From IMG/VR virus record IMGVR_UViG_3300031521_000099, positions 1 through 49,821 of that record: a stretch of DNA of 49,821 bases; one strand, written 5' to 3'. A model generated the notes under the pieces. It searched no databases. It was not told the DNA's origin and saw only the letters and a program-made list of their open reading frames with translations. How positions within the stretch are numbered: position 1 is the stretch's first letter; every line of letters starts with the position of its first letter. The stretch is from a virus. Position numbers and translations under genes: made by a program. Shown here in pieces: positions 21,661 to 29,580 of this stretch.

Positions 21661-24441
21661 ATGGCGAAAGATTATAAATGTGCGTTTAGTGGGCAGGAAA
21701 TGGATGCTGCTATTAGGTCATATTTAAATGGTGATGGTAACGGAAAAGGAGAAAAAGGAGACAAGGGAGATGCCGGACAAAAAGGAACAGACGGTAAAAA
21801 TGGCATAGATGGAAAATCGGGAGAACGTGGATATACCGGAGAAAAAGGTCAACAAGGAATCCAAGGTAATCAAGGTTTAAAAGGAGATCAAGGATTAAAA
21901 GGCGATAAAGGAAATGACGGTAAAAACGGTAGCGGATCATTAACAGATAGACAACAGCAACTAATAAATAATTGGTCTGATAGTTACTACCTGTACCTTG
22001 GTAATGATGCAAATAACCCAATTGAATTAGACTGGAAAATAATTAAAAAAGATTCATGCTTATACTTTTATAAGTATATTAGTGGAGTTTGGAAAGAATA
22101 CCAAAAGATTGGCGCATCAGTACAAATGGATGTACTGATTTTAAAAGGACTATGGTCGCGAATATACGATTTAGATAATAAAGGTAAAAAGTTTAATATT
22201 TGGCGTAAGGGGTCAACTCCAAACTCTAACGTATTGGGATCAACTCAAAAATCAATGTTTCTTTTATCTGACAGTAAAATAGGTGTATCTACATCTTGGC
22301 AAGGAAAAGAAATTACATTAGAGGTAAATAAAGGTGATGAATATTTAAAATTTGAAAAATCAACATTAAAATATCAGTACGAAAACAAATCTGATTTTGA
22401 GATAATAAGAATGTTAACTGCTACATATAAAGATACAAAAGCTCGTTTAACAGTTTGGGACATTACAGACGGTAGCGAAGAAGAAAATATAAAACTGATT
22501 TATGAGTCGATGGGACGTGATGATTTTTATTTATATGGCGGTAATGTTTTAGTAGGTATTGAAGGTAATACCGTTGGTGAACTAAACGTAGAATTCAATG
22601 ATAGAATTTTCTTGATTAAAGGAAGAGTTTATTTATTTGAAGCAGAATGCAGAAAAAACGATTGTGGTTTTATTGGATTAGACAACGTACCAAACATAAT
22701 ATTTAAAGGTTTTGAATCTGTAGATAGCCCTATAATGACTGAGAGTGGACTAGAATCGCATTTATTTAAAAACGTTAATCTTTTTTACGGTGCAAAGATT
22801 TTAAATTCTCTAGGAGAAGATTTGATTTGTAGCAATAACACCTTTAAAAAAGCAACAACTGTCGGAAATCCAACCAATGAAACAATAATTATTAGTAAAA
22901 CAGGAGCAAGACAGGCAACTATATCAAAAGAAGCCACTTTAGAATTAGGAGTAGATACAAAATTAATTCCTGTTACCAAAGGACAAGAAGATTTTTATTT
23001 TGTCTTATTAGGTTTTAATGTTGGTACGCAAATAAGAAATATAGAAATATTAACTCCTTGCTTTTTAACATTAAAAGTAAATACTAAAACAGTTGTTGAA
23101 AATGTACAATTTGAAGCAGGGTTGCATAATTTAGTTTTTGAAAGAGGAATAGTTTTAAGTGATATAAACAACGTATCTTACAAAACTACTGATAGTAAAG
23201 GCAATATTATTGATGGTGCTTTACTGGGTTATTTGCCTAGTTATGAATCAGATGCAGATAACATTACAAGTGTTAAATTTGAATTGGTATACAATACTAT
23301 TAGTTCGCCAGTGCCATTGGTTACCACAACTATGCTTGAAGATTATTTAATTAAATATCCTTTTGCAGATCAAAAAGTTGACAAAGGTTCAGATGTTGAA
23401 TTTAACTCACTAGTTACCAATTTAATAAACGGACAACCTTATATTGCCACTGAAAACAATTACACAACCACTGAAAAGCAAAAATTAGAATCATTGCGTG
23501 ATAAATTTAGAGGTCGTTTTGACAACCAATCACAATTACCACCAACCGCAACAAATGGAGATTATGCGATTGTCATTGACGTTATATATGTTTATAATAA
23601 TTCGTGGATCAACACTGGTACTAAACTTGGCGGAGATATGTTAAAAGCTATTTACGACCCTAACGGAATAGCAAAAGACGTATACAACAGACAAAACCAT
23701 ACTGGAAAACAAGATTATACAACAATTGCAGGACTTGCAGAAATTGCATCAAGTGGAGATTTTAACACGTTGAATAACATCCCTGAACTATTGACAATTA
23801 AAGAAGCAAAAAGCAGGGATTTTTTCAAAGCCTTTACCGAAAGCGGACGTTACAGAATGTTTGATTGCGATAGTAATATACCTACTGGATATACGTCTGA
23901 TAGTGACTTTTGGTGTGATGTTTATTATACCGACGATAATTTTATAAAAGTTGTTGCTTATGACGTTCGCAGTAATAAATCTTTTGTTGTTTCAAAAACT
24001 GGTGGACTATGGGGTAATTGGGAATTAACTAAAATAATAGTAAATAATACAATTAATTCAACTAGCGAAACAGAAGCATTAGCAGCAGTACAAGGATTTA
24101 ATCTTTATAAAATGTTTTTTGAATCGCAAAACAACTTAAATATCGAAAAGAAATTTGATGATAATGGTTACATACAATTTGCAGGATTTATTTTTCAATG
24201 GACTACAATCAGCACTACTTCAAGCACTGGTAGCGTTACATGGACTTATCCGAAACGATTTCCTAATAAATGTGTTGGCGTTCATTCGCAAGTTTGTACT
24301 GGCACAGCAAGCGGTAGCGGTGTAGACGTAACTTATGTGTATCAACTAGGAGATAATACAGAAAAGGTAAGCATAACGCACGATTATGCAAAATCTGCAA
24401 ATTCGTCATTGCAACACTATGTTTGTGCATACGGTTTTTAA
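21661..24441 (+). CDS. collagen-like fiber protein
   Basis: A 926-residue protein. Residues about 27-92 are Gly-X-Y repeats (GEKGDKGDAGQKGTDGKNG and so on), the collagen-like shaft used by phage fibers to trimerise. A long beta-rich body follows and the C-terminal 120 residues (FAGFIFQWTTIS ... YVCAYGF) resemble a receptor-binding or tip domain of tail fibers. N-terminal KDYKCAFSGQEMDAAI is the virion attachment region. It lies in the head gene cluster, so a capsid (head) fiber is possible; tail-fiber genes are elsewhere. Confidence 0.8.
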   Translation: MAKDYKCAFSGQEMDAAIRSYLNGDGNGKGEKGDKGDAGQKGTDGKNGIDGKSGERGYTGEKGQQGIQGNQGLKGDQGLKGDKGNDGKNGSGSLTDRQQQLINNWSDSYYLYLGNDANNPIELDWKIIKKDSCLYFYKYISGVWKEYQKIGASVQMDVLILKGLWSRIYDLDNKGKKFNIWRKGSTPNSNVLGSTQKSMFLLSDSKIGVSTSWQGKEITLEVNKGDEYLKFEKSTLKYQYENKSDFEIIRMLTATYKDTKARLTVWDITDGSEEENIKLIYESMGRDDFYLYGGNVLVGIEGNTVGELNVEFNDRIFLIKGRVYLFEAECRKNDCGFIGLDNVPNIIFKGFESVDSPIMTESGLESHLFKNVNLFYGAKILNSLGEDLICSNNTFKKATTVGNPTNETIIISKTGARQATISKEATLELGVDTKLIPVTKGQEDFYFVLLGFNVGTQIRNIEILTPCFLTLKVNTKTVVENVQFEAGLHNLVFERGIVLSDINNVSYKTTDSKGNIIDGALLGYLPSYESDADNITSVKFELVYNTISSPVPLVTTTMLEDYLIKYPFADQKVDKGSDVEFNSLVTNLINGQPYIATENNYTTTEKQKLESLRDKFRGRFDNQSQLPPTATNGDYAIVIDVIYVYNNSWINTGTKLGGDMLKAIYDPNGIAKDVYNRQNHTGKQDYTTIAGLAEIASSGDFNTLNNIPELLTIKEAKSRDFFKAFTESGRYRMFDCDSNIPTGYTSDSDFWCDVYYTDDNFIKVVAYDVRSNKSFVVSKTGGLWGNWELTKIIVNNTINSTSETEALAAVQGFNLYKMFFESQNNLNIEKKFDDNGYIQFAGFIFQWTTISTTSSTGSVTWTYPKRFPNKCVGVHSQVCTGTASGSGVDVTYVYQLGDNTEKVSITHDYAKSANSSLQHYVCAYGF

Positions 24442-24446
24442 TTATT

Positions 24447-24475
24447 AAAAGACGTACTAAAATACGTCTTTTCTC
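24447..24475 (+). terminator. Rho-independent terminator
   Basis: Perfect 10-bp stem AAAAGACGTA / TACGTCTTTT, loop CTAAAA. A TATAAT box (24482-24487) follows and may restart transcription. Confidence 0.88.
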
Positions 24476-24539
24476 TTGTTATATAATAAAAACAGGTCTA
24501 AAATGTAGTAATAACGTAAATATAAAAGGAGTGATTTAT

Positions 24540-25115
24540 CTGTATGAGTCAAGGCATAACGGACAACAAATTGACGATTCAATACAAAAAGTAAGAGACG
24601 TTACAATGGTAGCAACTCAAATTAATTCTACTCTTAGTTTTTCTGATTCTTTAAAGTTTAATTTATTGGCATTAAACAACGATGAAATATTATGCAAAAA
24701 ACTTGATGGCTCGATAAACGGCATAGGATTAACTAAAAACGACCTAGTAATAAAAGGTGACATACTAGGAGATATATCTTATCTAGTAGGTACTGGTGGA
24801 GTTTTAAAAGGAAGTGTGGTGTTTTTAACACCTGCAAATACTGTTATGTTAGCTAATTCTAATAATATTACCCATGCTGATAGAGTTGTTGGGTTGTCTT
24901 TGGTAAATGCAGATGAAAACTCAATGCAGTTGGTAAGATTAACTGGTACAATAACTAATGAAAATTGGACATTAACAGCAGGATCAATTTATTACCTTGG
25001 ATACGGAGGTGAATTAACAACAATTTTACCATTAATAGGATTTATCCAAAAAATAGGATTAGCAATTAGTCCTACTACTTTAATTTTACAGATCGGCAAT
25101 CCCAAATTATTATAA
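24540..25115 (+). CDS. putative fiber or capsid-decoration protein
   Basis: About 191 residues, beta-rich, with the opening YESRHNGQQIDDSIQKVRDV that resembles the attachment end of phage fibers. The middle (ILGDISYLVGTGGVLKGSVV, MLANSNNITHADRVVGLSL) looks like repeated small beta units. The ribosome site AAAGGAG ends at 24531; the codon at 8-base spacing is CTG 24540, while an in-frame GTG (24531) overlaps the site, so the start is uncertain. Confidence 0.6.
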   Translation: MYESRHNGQQIDDSIQKVRDVTMVATQINSTLSFSDSLKFNLLALNNDEILCKKLDGSINGIGLTKNDLVIKGDILGDISYLVGTGGVLKGSVVFLTPANTVMLANSNNITHADRVVGLSLVNADENSMQLVRLTGTITNENWTLTAGSIYYLGYGGELTTILPLIGFIQKIGLAISPTTLILQIGNPKLL

Positions 25116-25128
25116 AGGTGGAGTAAAA

Positions 25129-25515
25129 ATGTATAATCAACTAAGAAACAATTACTTAAAACAAGGACAACAATTTCAACAACAATTATTACAGCAACAG
25201 CAACAATTTAAACAACCAGTGCAACCAGTACAGAATACACAACAAGAAATTAATCCCAACCAATATAATGATAACTTTAAAAACATGTCAGAAGAACAAG
25301 AAAGACAGTTTGAACTATTATGCTTACAAGCAGGACTAAATAAAATCGAAACTAATATTATGATATTTAGTCAAACTGGCAAGAAGTCAGCGGAAGAAAT
25401 ATCAAAAGAAATCGGTATTGACTACAGTACAGAAATAGGTAAAATGTCATTTGATTCCATATTTCAAACTGCTAATAATAAAATTGTTATGAAGTACGGA
25501 AACGGTGCGGTGTAA
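25129..25515 (+). CDS. Gln-rich hypothetical protein
   Basis: A 128-residue protein. Residues about 12-45 are dominated by Gln (QFQQQLLQQQQQFKQPVQPV), then a helical C-terminal part with GKKSAEEISKEIGIDYS, which has a helix-turn-helix look. It shares its last base region with the next start (TAATGG). Function unknown; in a putative virion operon. Confidence 0.6.
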   Translation: MYNQLRNNYLKQGQQFQQQLLQQQQQFKQPVQPVQNTQQEINPNQYNDNFKNMSEEQERQFELLCLQAGLNKIETNIMIFSQTGKKSAEEISKEIGIDYSTEIGKMSFDSIFQTANNKIVMKYGNGAV

Positions 25516-25784
25516 TGGGAATTAATGAAGAAAACAAAATTATAAAACATAGGCTTGGCAATATGTCAAAATCCGAACTAATGATACTAGCTAATGAATG
25601 TGGGTTTATTGGCGAAGATTTAAAATTATTGATTGATTGTTTTTGTAATAAGAGGTCTAACACTAGCATTGCAATCGAATTAAACCTATGTATTGACTCT
25701 GTAGCTAAGCGAAAAAAGAAAATAGTTGATAGAGTTAGGGCGTATAGATTATCTCTTGCTAGAGGGCTTAATACTAATCTGTAA
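25515..25784 (+). CDS. small helix-turn-helix protein
   Basis: An 89-residue protein. KRSNTSIAIELNLCIDSVAKRKKKIV (about residues 47-72) has the spacing of a sigma-70 region 4/LuxR-type helix-turn-helix. Could be a late-gene activator; its place just upstream of a promoter-led virion gene is suggestive but not proof. Confidence 0.55.
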   Translation: MGINEENKIIKHRLGNMSKSELMILANECGFIGEDLKLLIDCFCNKRSNTSIAIELNLCIDSVAKRKKKIVDRVRAYRLSLARGLNTNL

Positions 25785-25818
25785 TTATTACATTATTGTT
25801 ACAATTTAATACTCTTAT

Positions 25819-25865
25819 AACCTCCTATAATTAAGGTATAACTTAAATTTAAGGAGGTTTTTTTA
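25819..25865 (+). promoter_or_regulatory. terminator/SD-sequestering hairpin with internal -10 box
   Basis: AACCTCCT (25819-25826) pairs perfectly with AGGAGGTT (25852-25859), which contains the ribosome site of the next gene and is followed by TTTTTTT. A TATAAT (25826-25831) lies at the start of the loop. Upstream transcripts would terminate or hide the ribosome site; transcripts begun inside the loop would not. Confidence 0.65.
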
Positions 25866-25866
25866 T

Positions 25867-26658
25867 ATGGCTATGGGTGTAGAAACTGGTGGATTTCCAG
25901 TAGTTTTACCAAGTGGTGGAGATACAGGTGGTTTTGGTGGCATGGGTGGTATCGGTGGTCTTTTAATAGGTGCTTTACTGTTTGGTGGTCGTGGTGGTTT
26001 AGGTAGTATTGGTGGTGGTGGAATGCCGATGGCAGAAGGTGCTCAATTAGGACAACTTAGTGGTATCCAAGCACAAGTAACTGGCGTACAGAGTCAATTA
26101 AATTCTAGTGTAATTACTGGTGAGATTAATGAACTTCAATCCGCATTGAATTCTGCTAACATTGCTAATTTACAAGGTATTAGTAACAATGCTTTAACTT
26201 ATCAATCTGGAAATGCTGCAATTCTAGCTGGTCAAGCATCCAACAACTACACTACCCTTAATAGCATTAATGGTTTAGGTAGAGATGTTGTTGCTGGTGC
26301 TAATCAAAACGCACTACAACAACTTAATTCTTTTAATCTTTTAAATACAACCACCCTCCAAGGATTTAACGAAATTGGTAGAGATACTGCAAATGCTACT
26401 AATCAACTAATTATGGGGCAGAACAGTCTAGCTGCACAAATGGCAAATTGTTGTTGTTCAATTGAAAAGGCTATTGGCGCGGACGGTGCAATGACTAGAA
26501 CATTAATCAACGATCTAAATGTACAAAACCTACAAGCACAATTAGCAGATGCTAAAAATGCAAATAGTAATTTGTCTCAATCTATTGCTCTAAGTAATTC
26601 ATTATCTGCACAAACTAATACTATTTTACATCATCTTATCCCAACAACTATAGTTTAA
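25867..26658 (+). CDS. glycine-rich putative virion protein
   Basis: A 263-residue protein. Residues 1-55 are Gly-rich (GGFGGMGGIGG, FGGRGGLGSIGGGG). The rest is a long helical repeat region rich in Gln, Asn, Leu and Ala, then MANCCCSIEKAIGADGAMTR and an LHHLIPTTIV end. I have seen this end pattern in uncharacterised proteins of gut phages. The regulated, strong ribosome site suggests an abundant structural product. Function unknown. Confidence 0.6.
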   Translation: MAMGVETGGFPVVLPSGGDTGGFGGMGGIGGLLIGALLFGGRGGLGSIGGGGMPMAEGAQLGQLSGIQAQVTGVQSQLNSSVITGEINELQSALNSANIANLQGISNNALTYQSGNAAILAGQASNNYTTLNSINGLGRDVVAGANQNALQQLNSFNLLNTTTLQGFNEIGRDTANATNQLIMGQNSLAAQMANCCCSIEKAIGADGAMTRTLINDLNVQNLQAQLADAKNANSNLSQSIALSNSLSAQTNTILHHLIPTTIV

Positions 26659-26669
26659 TAATAAAATAA

Positions 26670-26703
26670 AATAAAGGTAGGATTAACGTCCTACCTTTAT
26701 TTA
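26670..26703 (+). terminator. Rho-independent terminator
   Basis: AAAGGTAGGA / TCCTACCTTT perfect 10-bp stem, further A/T pairing outside, loop TTAACG. Confidence 0.88.
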
Positions 26704-26720
26704 TTAAAGGAGGAAATATT

Positions 26721-27014
26721 ATGGCAAGTCCGATTATATTAACAACAACAGCGGTGGTAATTGTACCTTTTAATTCTCGCAGAAAAGTTTTACAACTACA
26801 AAACACTGGCGGAACTAATGCAATTTATGTAAAAAAACAAATTCGTGGAACTGCTCAATCAATTCCATCTGCTACTAATTATGATTTTGAGTTAACAGCA
26901 CTAGGGACAGCAAGCGGTATTATCAAAATAGAATCAGCTGCAAGTTATATGGCGGTTTCCGCAGTTGCGACTACAACATTGGGAGTAATGGAAACTTTTG
27001 CAGTAACGGCTTAA
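26721..27014 (+). CDS. putative small virion protein
   Basis: A 97-residue beta-rich protein (ILTTTAVVIVPFNSRRKVLQL, NAIYVKKQIRGTAQSIPS, FELTALGTASGIIKIES), rich in Ala and Thr. The pattern resembles small capsid-decoration or fiber-tip domains. Strong AAAGGAGG ribosome site. Assignment rests on context and composition. Confidence 0.55.
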   Translation: MASPIILTTTAVVIVPFNSRRKVLQLQNTGGTNAIYVKKQIRGTAQSIPSATNYDFELTALGTASGIIKIESAASYMAVSAVATTTLGVMETFAVTA

Positions 27015-27044
27015 TTTAGATACTATTTAGGTAAGGAGGTAATT

Positions 27045-27614
27045 ATGGGTAAAGTATCGTGGGTACAAGGTCAAAAATATCCAATTGATATGATCAAAGA
27101 CTTTGAAACTATGCTAATGGAGCAAATGGCATGGGAACAAATGGCTAGTCATTTTTCTGCAGACCTTGCAGGGATATATCAAAGCATAGGTCTTAATGGA
27201 TTTAAACGAATGAAACGTTACCAATCTATTAAAGAAGTTAAAGAATCAGCAGAAATTCGTCATTACATGGTAGATTATTTAAAGGTCTTGCCTGTTGAGG
27301 ATTTTAGTTATACCTCACCAATGGCAATATCCACATTAAAAGAATGTCTCAACTTGGATCATACGTATTGTGAGGAAAACATCGCAAGGCTTAACAGACT
27401 CATGGAATTGGCACTACAAGAGAAGAAATATTGTTCTATACCAATGATACAGTGTCTTGTTGTTAAAGAGTACCGTAGACGTGTGAAGATAGAAAGAGAG
27501 TATTTAGAATGTGAATATGTGTCATGGGATAAAGTTTATGTAATGCAACACGATAAAATAATACATGAGTGTTATAAGCGCAAAGAAAAAGAATCATATG
27601 GATATAAAGATTAA
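27045..27614 (+). CDS. helical hypothetical protein, ferritin-like shape
   Basis: A 189-residue all-helical protein with many Met, Glu and Lys. Segments FETMLMEQMAWEQMASHF and LDHTYCEENIARLNRLMELA suggest a four-helix bundle. Similar proteins are found next to head genes in other phages. AAGGAGG ribosome site. It ends in a terminator that also serves the minus-strand gene. Confidence 0.55.
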   Translation: MGKVSWVQGQKYPIDMIKDFETMLMEQMAWEQMASHFSADLAGIYQSIGLNGFKRMKRYQSIKEVKESAEIRHYMVDYLKVLPVEDFSYTSPMAISTLKECLNLDHTYCEENIARLNRLMELALQEKKYCSIPMIQCLVVKEYRRRVKIEREYLECEYVSWDKVYVMQHDKIIHECYKRKEKESYGYKD

Positions 27615-27655
27615 ACAAAAAAAGCAGGTACATAACGTATCTGCTTTTGTTTGTC
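27615..27655. terminator. bidirectional terminator
   Basis: AAACAAAAAAAGCAG and CTGCTTTTGTTT pair around the centre; A run on one side and T run on the other let it stop both the + strand virion operon and the - strand gene at 27655-27858. Confidence 0.75.
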
Positions 27656-27858
27656 TATTTTACTATTGTTTCTTTACCGAATGAATCACACATTATTATT
27701 TCTTCGGCTATGCTACCATAATTAATAGTCAACCAGTTTATTCCTAATGTTTCGTTATCAATATTTTCCATTGGACATATTTGTGTATAGCTTTTTGCAG
27801 GTAGTTGGTTTTTATGTATTTTCTTTTTGTCGAACTTTATAAATGCTATATATTCCAT
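27655..27858 (-). CDS. lone minus-strand small protein
   Basis: A 67-residue protein (MEYIAFIKFDKKKIHKNQL start, MCDSFGKETIVK end). On its strand the start is preceded by AGGAGGTG at ideal distance, and by an extended -10 TGCTATAAT. It is the only convincing gene on this strand and is enclosed by two hairpins, a typical accessory cassette. It may act in the lysogen or against competing phages; the family is not recognised. Confidence 0.72.
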   Translation of the reverse strand: MEYIAFIKFDKKKIHKNQLPAKSYTQICPMENIDNETLGINWLTINYGSIAEEIIMCDSFGKETIVK

Positions 27859-27875
27859 AGTTCACCTCCTAATTA

Positions 27876-27884
27876 ATTATAGCA
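27876..27884 (-). promoter_or_regulatory. minus-strand extended -10 promoter TGCTATAAT
   Basis: On the minus strand TGCTATAAT lies just 18 bases before the start of the lone gene, so its leader would begin at or next to the ribosome site. It overlaps the arm of the hairpin at 27881-27910. Confidence 0.55.
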
Positions 27885-27910
27885 CCGTACTTAATTGTAT
27901 GGTGCTTTTT
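27881..27910. terminator. hairpin terminator
   Basis: AGCACCGTAC / GTATGGTGCT stem with T run on the + side; insulates the lone minus gene from the + strand operon. Confidence 0.75.
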
Positions 27911-27939
27911 ATTTGGTTAAACACATTATAAAAAAAGCA

Positions 27940-27968
27940 TTGCATTGTAGCGTTAAGTAGCATATAAT
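27940..27968 (+). promoter_or_regulatory. promoter TTGCAT-17-TATAAT
   Basis: TTGCAT 27940-27945, TATAAT 27963-27968, 17-base spacer; drives the excisionase-like/RepA-like cassette. Confidence 0.75.
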
Positions 27969-27988
27969 AGCTTTAGGAGGTGAAGTAA

Positions 27989-28189
27989 ATGGAAGAAAAT
28001 AAAATGTCAACCACCGTAATGGGAGAAACAGCATATAGAATTAAACATGTTGCTAAACTGTTAAATCTTAATGTTGAAACAATTAGAAGGTATGTAAGAA
28101 GCGGAAAGATTAAATCTTATCATTTTACTAGAGAGTATTTTATTACTGAAAGCCAGTTGAATGAATTTATAAATAACGGCATTAAGTAA
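27989..28189 (+). CDS. excisionase/MerR-type helix-turn-helix protein
   Basis: A 66-residue winged helix-turn-helix protein: YRIKHVAKLLNLNVETIRRY then VRSGKIKSYHFTREYFITES, the HTH_17/excisionase pattern. Perfect AGGAGGTG ribosome site. No integrase is in view, so it is more likely a small regulator of its cassette than a true Xis. Confidence 0.8.
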   Translation: MEENKMSTTVMGETAYRIKHVAKLLNLNVETIRRYVRSGKIKSYHFTREYFITESQLNEFINNGIK

Positions 28190-28205
28190 AGTAGTGTGAT
28201 TAAAT

Positions 28206-28529
28206 ATGAAGCGTAAAGGTACTAATTTTATACAGGTAAGCAGAAATATATTTAATGACGAAGAATATGCTGACTTATCAAAAGATGCTTGTTGGTTATA
28301 TATGGTTTTAAATGAATTGGAACACAGATACACTGGTGATAAAGTTGATTTCTTTTTCAGAAGCAATGAAGATTTATGTACAGATTGTAGAATGAAATTG
28401 ACAGCATTTAAAGAAGCAAAAAAAGAACTCCTAACCAAAGAAAGTCTAATCCAATCATGGCAAATGCATTGGATAGATAGCAATGGTAAGAAGTCCAAAA
28501 AGAAAGTAACAGCTTATAGATTATTATAA
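28206..28529 (+). CDS. RepA/replisome-organizer N-terminal-domain protein, probably truncated
   Basis: A 107-residue protein. FIQVSRNIFNDEEYADLSKDACWLY and FFFRSNEDLCTDCRMKLTAFKEA match the winged-helix N-terminal domain of RepA-type initiators and phage replication organizers, which are normally over 200 residues. After the stop the sequence continues with repeats that can be read as SKVxxRP units, so the gene may have lost its C-terminal part. Located far from the main replication module. Confidence 0.72.
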   Translation: MKRKGTNFIQVSRNIFNDEEYADLSKDACWLYMVLNELEHRYTGDKVDFFFRSNEDLCTDCRMKLTAFKEAKKELLTKESLIQSWQMHWIDSNGKKSKKKVTAYRLL

Positions 28530-28539
28530 CATTTATTAT

Positions 28540-28608
28540 CAAAAGTCGTATTTCGACCTTTGAGTCAAAAGTCGGTATGCGACCATATACAAAAGTCGGT
28601 ATGCGACC
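28540..28608 (+). repeat. three iteron-like direct repeats
   Basis: Units start at 28540, 28566 and 28590. The last two are identical over 19 bases (CAAAAGTCGGTATGCGACC), the first differs at a few positions. Each has an inner inverted repeat GTCG/CGAC. They follow directly after the RepA-like gene, as plasmid or phage iterons often do. Alternatively they are decayed coding repeats. Confidence 0.7.
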
Positions 28609-28711
28609 ACTATATAAGAAGTAACTACTAATTAAGAATTAACTATATAATATATAAGATTTAGTAAATAACATATACGCTGCGCTAATTATATGTTTAG
28701 GAGTGATTATT

Positions 28712-28882
28712 ATTAACAAAATATTAAAAGATTTCATAGACTATAAAAAACAATTAGAGAACGATTTATTAAATGCGGAAGATAACAGGATTAAAGAATT
28801 AATATATTAACTAATACAAATATACCAACCAACAAATAAAACATCAACACAAGCTAAATATGAAAGTGTAGCAACGTTTTAA
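28712..28882 (+). pseudogene. small gene with AUU-type start and in-frame TAA
   Basis: AGGAG (28699-28703) is followed at 8 bases by ATT 28712, then NKILKDFIDYKKQLENDLL and a TAA at 28808-28810. The frame goes on for 23 codons (LIQIYQPTNKTSTQAKYES ...) to TAA 28880. An in-frame GTG (28703) overlaps the ribosome site. Either a 32-residue peptide is made, or the gene is broken. Confidence 0.45.
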
Positions 28883-28905
28883 ATTAATTATAAGGTGGTA
28901 AAAAT

Positions 28906-29106
28906 ATGGACGTGAATCAACGCAAAAGAAAAGCATATAAAGAAATTAACAGCTTTATAAAAGAATGTGAATATACATATATAGTTTCCGATATATTAAA
29001 ATCTTATCTTAAATATTGGGCAAAAGGTAAATATACCAGTTATACAATGACAATTTGTATTAAAAATCATGAAGATAATATTAAAATATTACTTGGAATG
29101 AGGTAA
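28906..29106 (+). CDS. small hypothetical protein
   Basis: A 66-residue basic, helical protein (MDVNQRKRKAYKEINSFIK start). AAGGTGG ribosome site. It precedes the HNH gene by 4 bases and looks co-transcribed. Function unknown. Confidence 0.55.
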   Translation: MDVNQRKRKAYKEINSFIKECEYTYIVSDILKSYLKYWAKGKYTSYTMTICIKNHEDNIKILLGMR

Positions 29107-29110
29107 TAAC

Positions 29111-29515
29111 ATGAGCATTGAAAACAGCACAAGAAGAACAATTTACGAACAAGCAAACGGACAATGCGAAATATGCAAAGAGAATTTAAATTGGAAACAA
29201 AAAGATAACAAGTTGCGAACTATGAGCATAGACCACAAACTACCAGTTTCAAAAGGTGGTAACGATAACAGAAATAATCTAAGATGTTTATGCCCATCAT
29301 GCAATCACCGCAAAGGTAACTTAATAGGTGAAGAATTAAAACAACATTTTAAAAATAAGATTAGTGGATTGAATATTGATTTTGTTAGATTAAAAGATGA
29401 TATTAATTGCGGTTTTAGTAGTTTAAATGATGTGTACGACATTGAAGATGTATTGGAAAGCAAGATTGATGAATTGAAGAAACAGTTTAGAGAATTTTAT
29501 CGTAATAATAAATAA
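29111..29515 (+). CDS. McrA-type HNH endonuclease
   Basis: A 134-residue protein with a complete HNH site: CEICKENL, then MSIDHKLPVSKGGNDNRNNLRCLCPSCNHRKG, giving two CxxC pairs for the structural zinc and the catalytic His and Asn. The C-terminal 60 residues are a charged helical extension. It is of a different HNH subfamily from the other four in the window and may be a DNA-processing or defence nuclease rather than a homing enzyme. Confidence 0.82.
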   Translation: MSIENSTRRTIYEQANGQCEICKENLNWKQKDNKLRTMSIDHKLPVSKGGNDNRNNLRCLCPSCNHRKGNLIGEELKQHFKNKISGLNIDFVRLKDDINCGFSSLNDVYDIEDVLESKIDELKKQFREFYRNNK

Positions 29516-29529
29516 AAATTTAATGTGAT

Positions 29530-29561
29530 GGTGTGTATAAAACGATTTACTTATACACACC
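29530..29561 (+). promoter_or_regulatory. 11-bp perfect inverted repeat, terminator or operator
   Basis: GGTGTGTATAA (29530-29540) and TTATACACACC (29551-29561) around 10 bases. TTT follows. It can end the HNH transcript, and it also covers the -35 region of the TATAAT at 29569-29574. Confidence 0.7.
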
Positions 29562-29568
29562 TTTACTA

Positions 29569-29574
29569 TATAAT
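29569..29574 (+). promoter_or_regulatory. -10 box placing the transcript start at an ATG
   Basis: TATAAT 29569-29574; transcription would begin about 29581, the first base of the next gene. No ribosome site is present, so the mRNA may be leaderless. Confidence 0.5.
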
Positions 29575-29580
29575 AAACAT

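Noticed and set aside
21713-22021. Minus-strand frame opposite the collagen-like repeats
   Set aside because: Low-complexity complement of Gly-X-Y codons, no start signals.
28540-28608. CRISPR array
   Set aside because: Only three units with 5-7 base gaps, no spacers of proper length and no cas genes.
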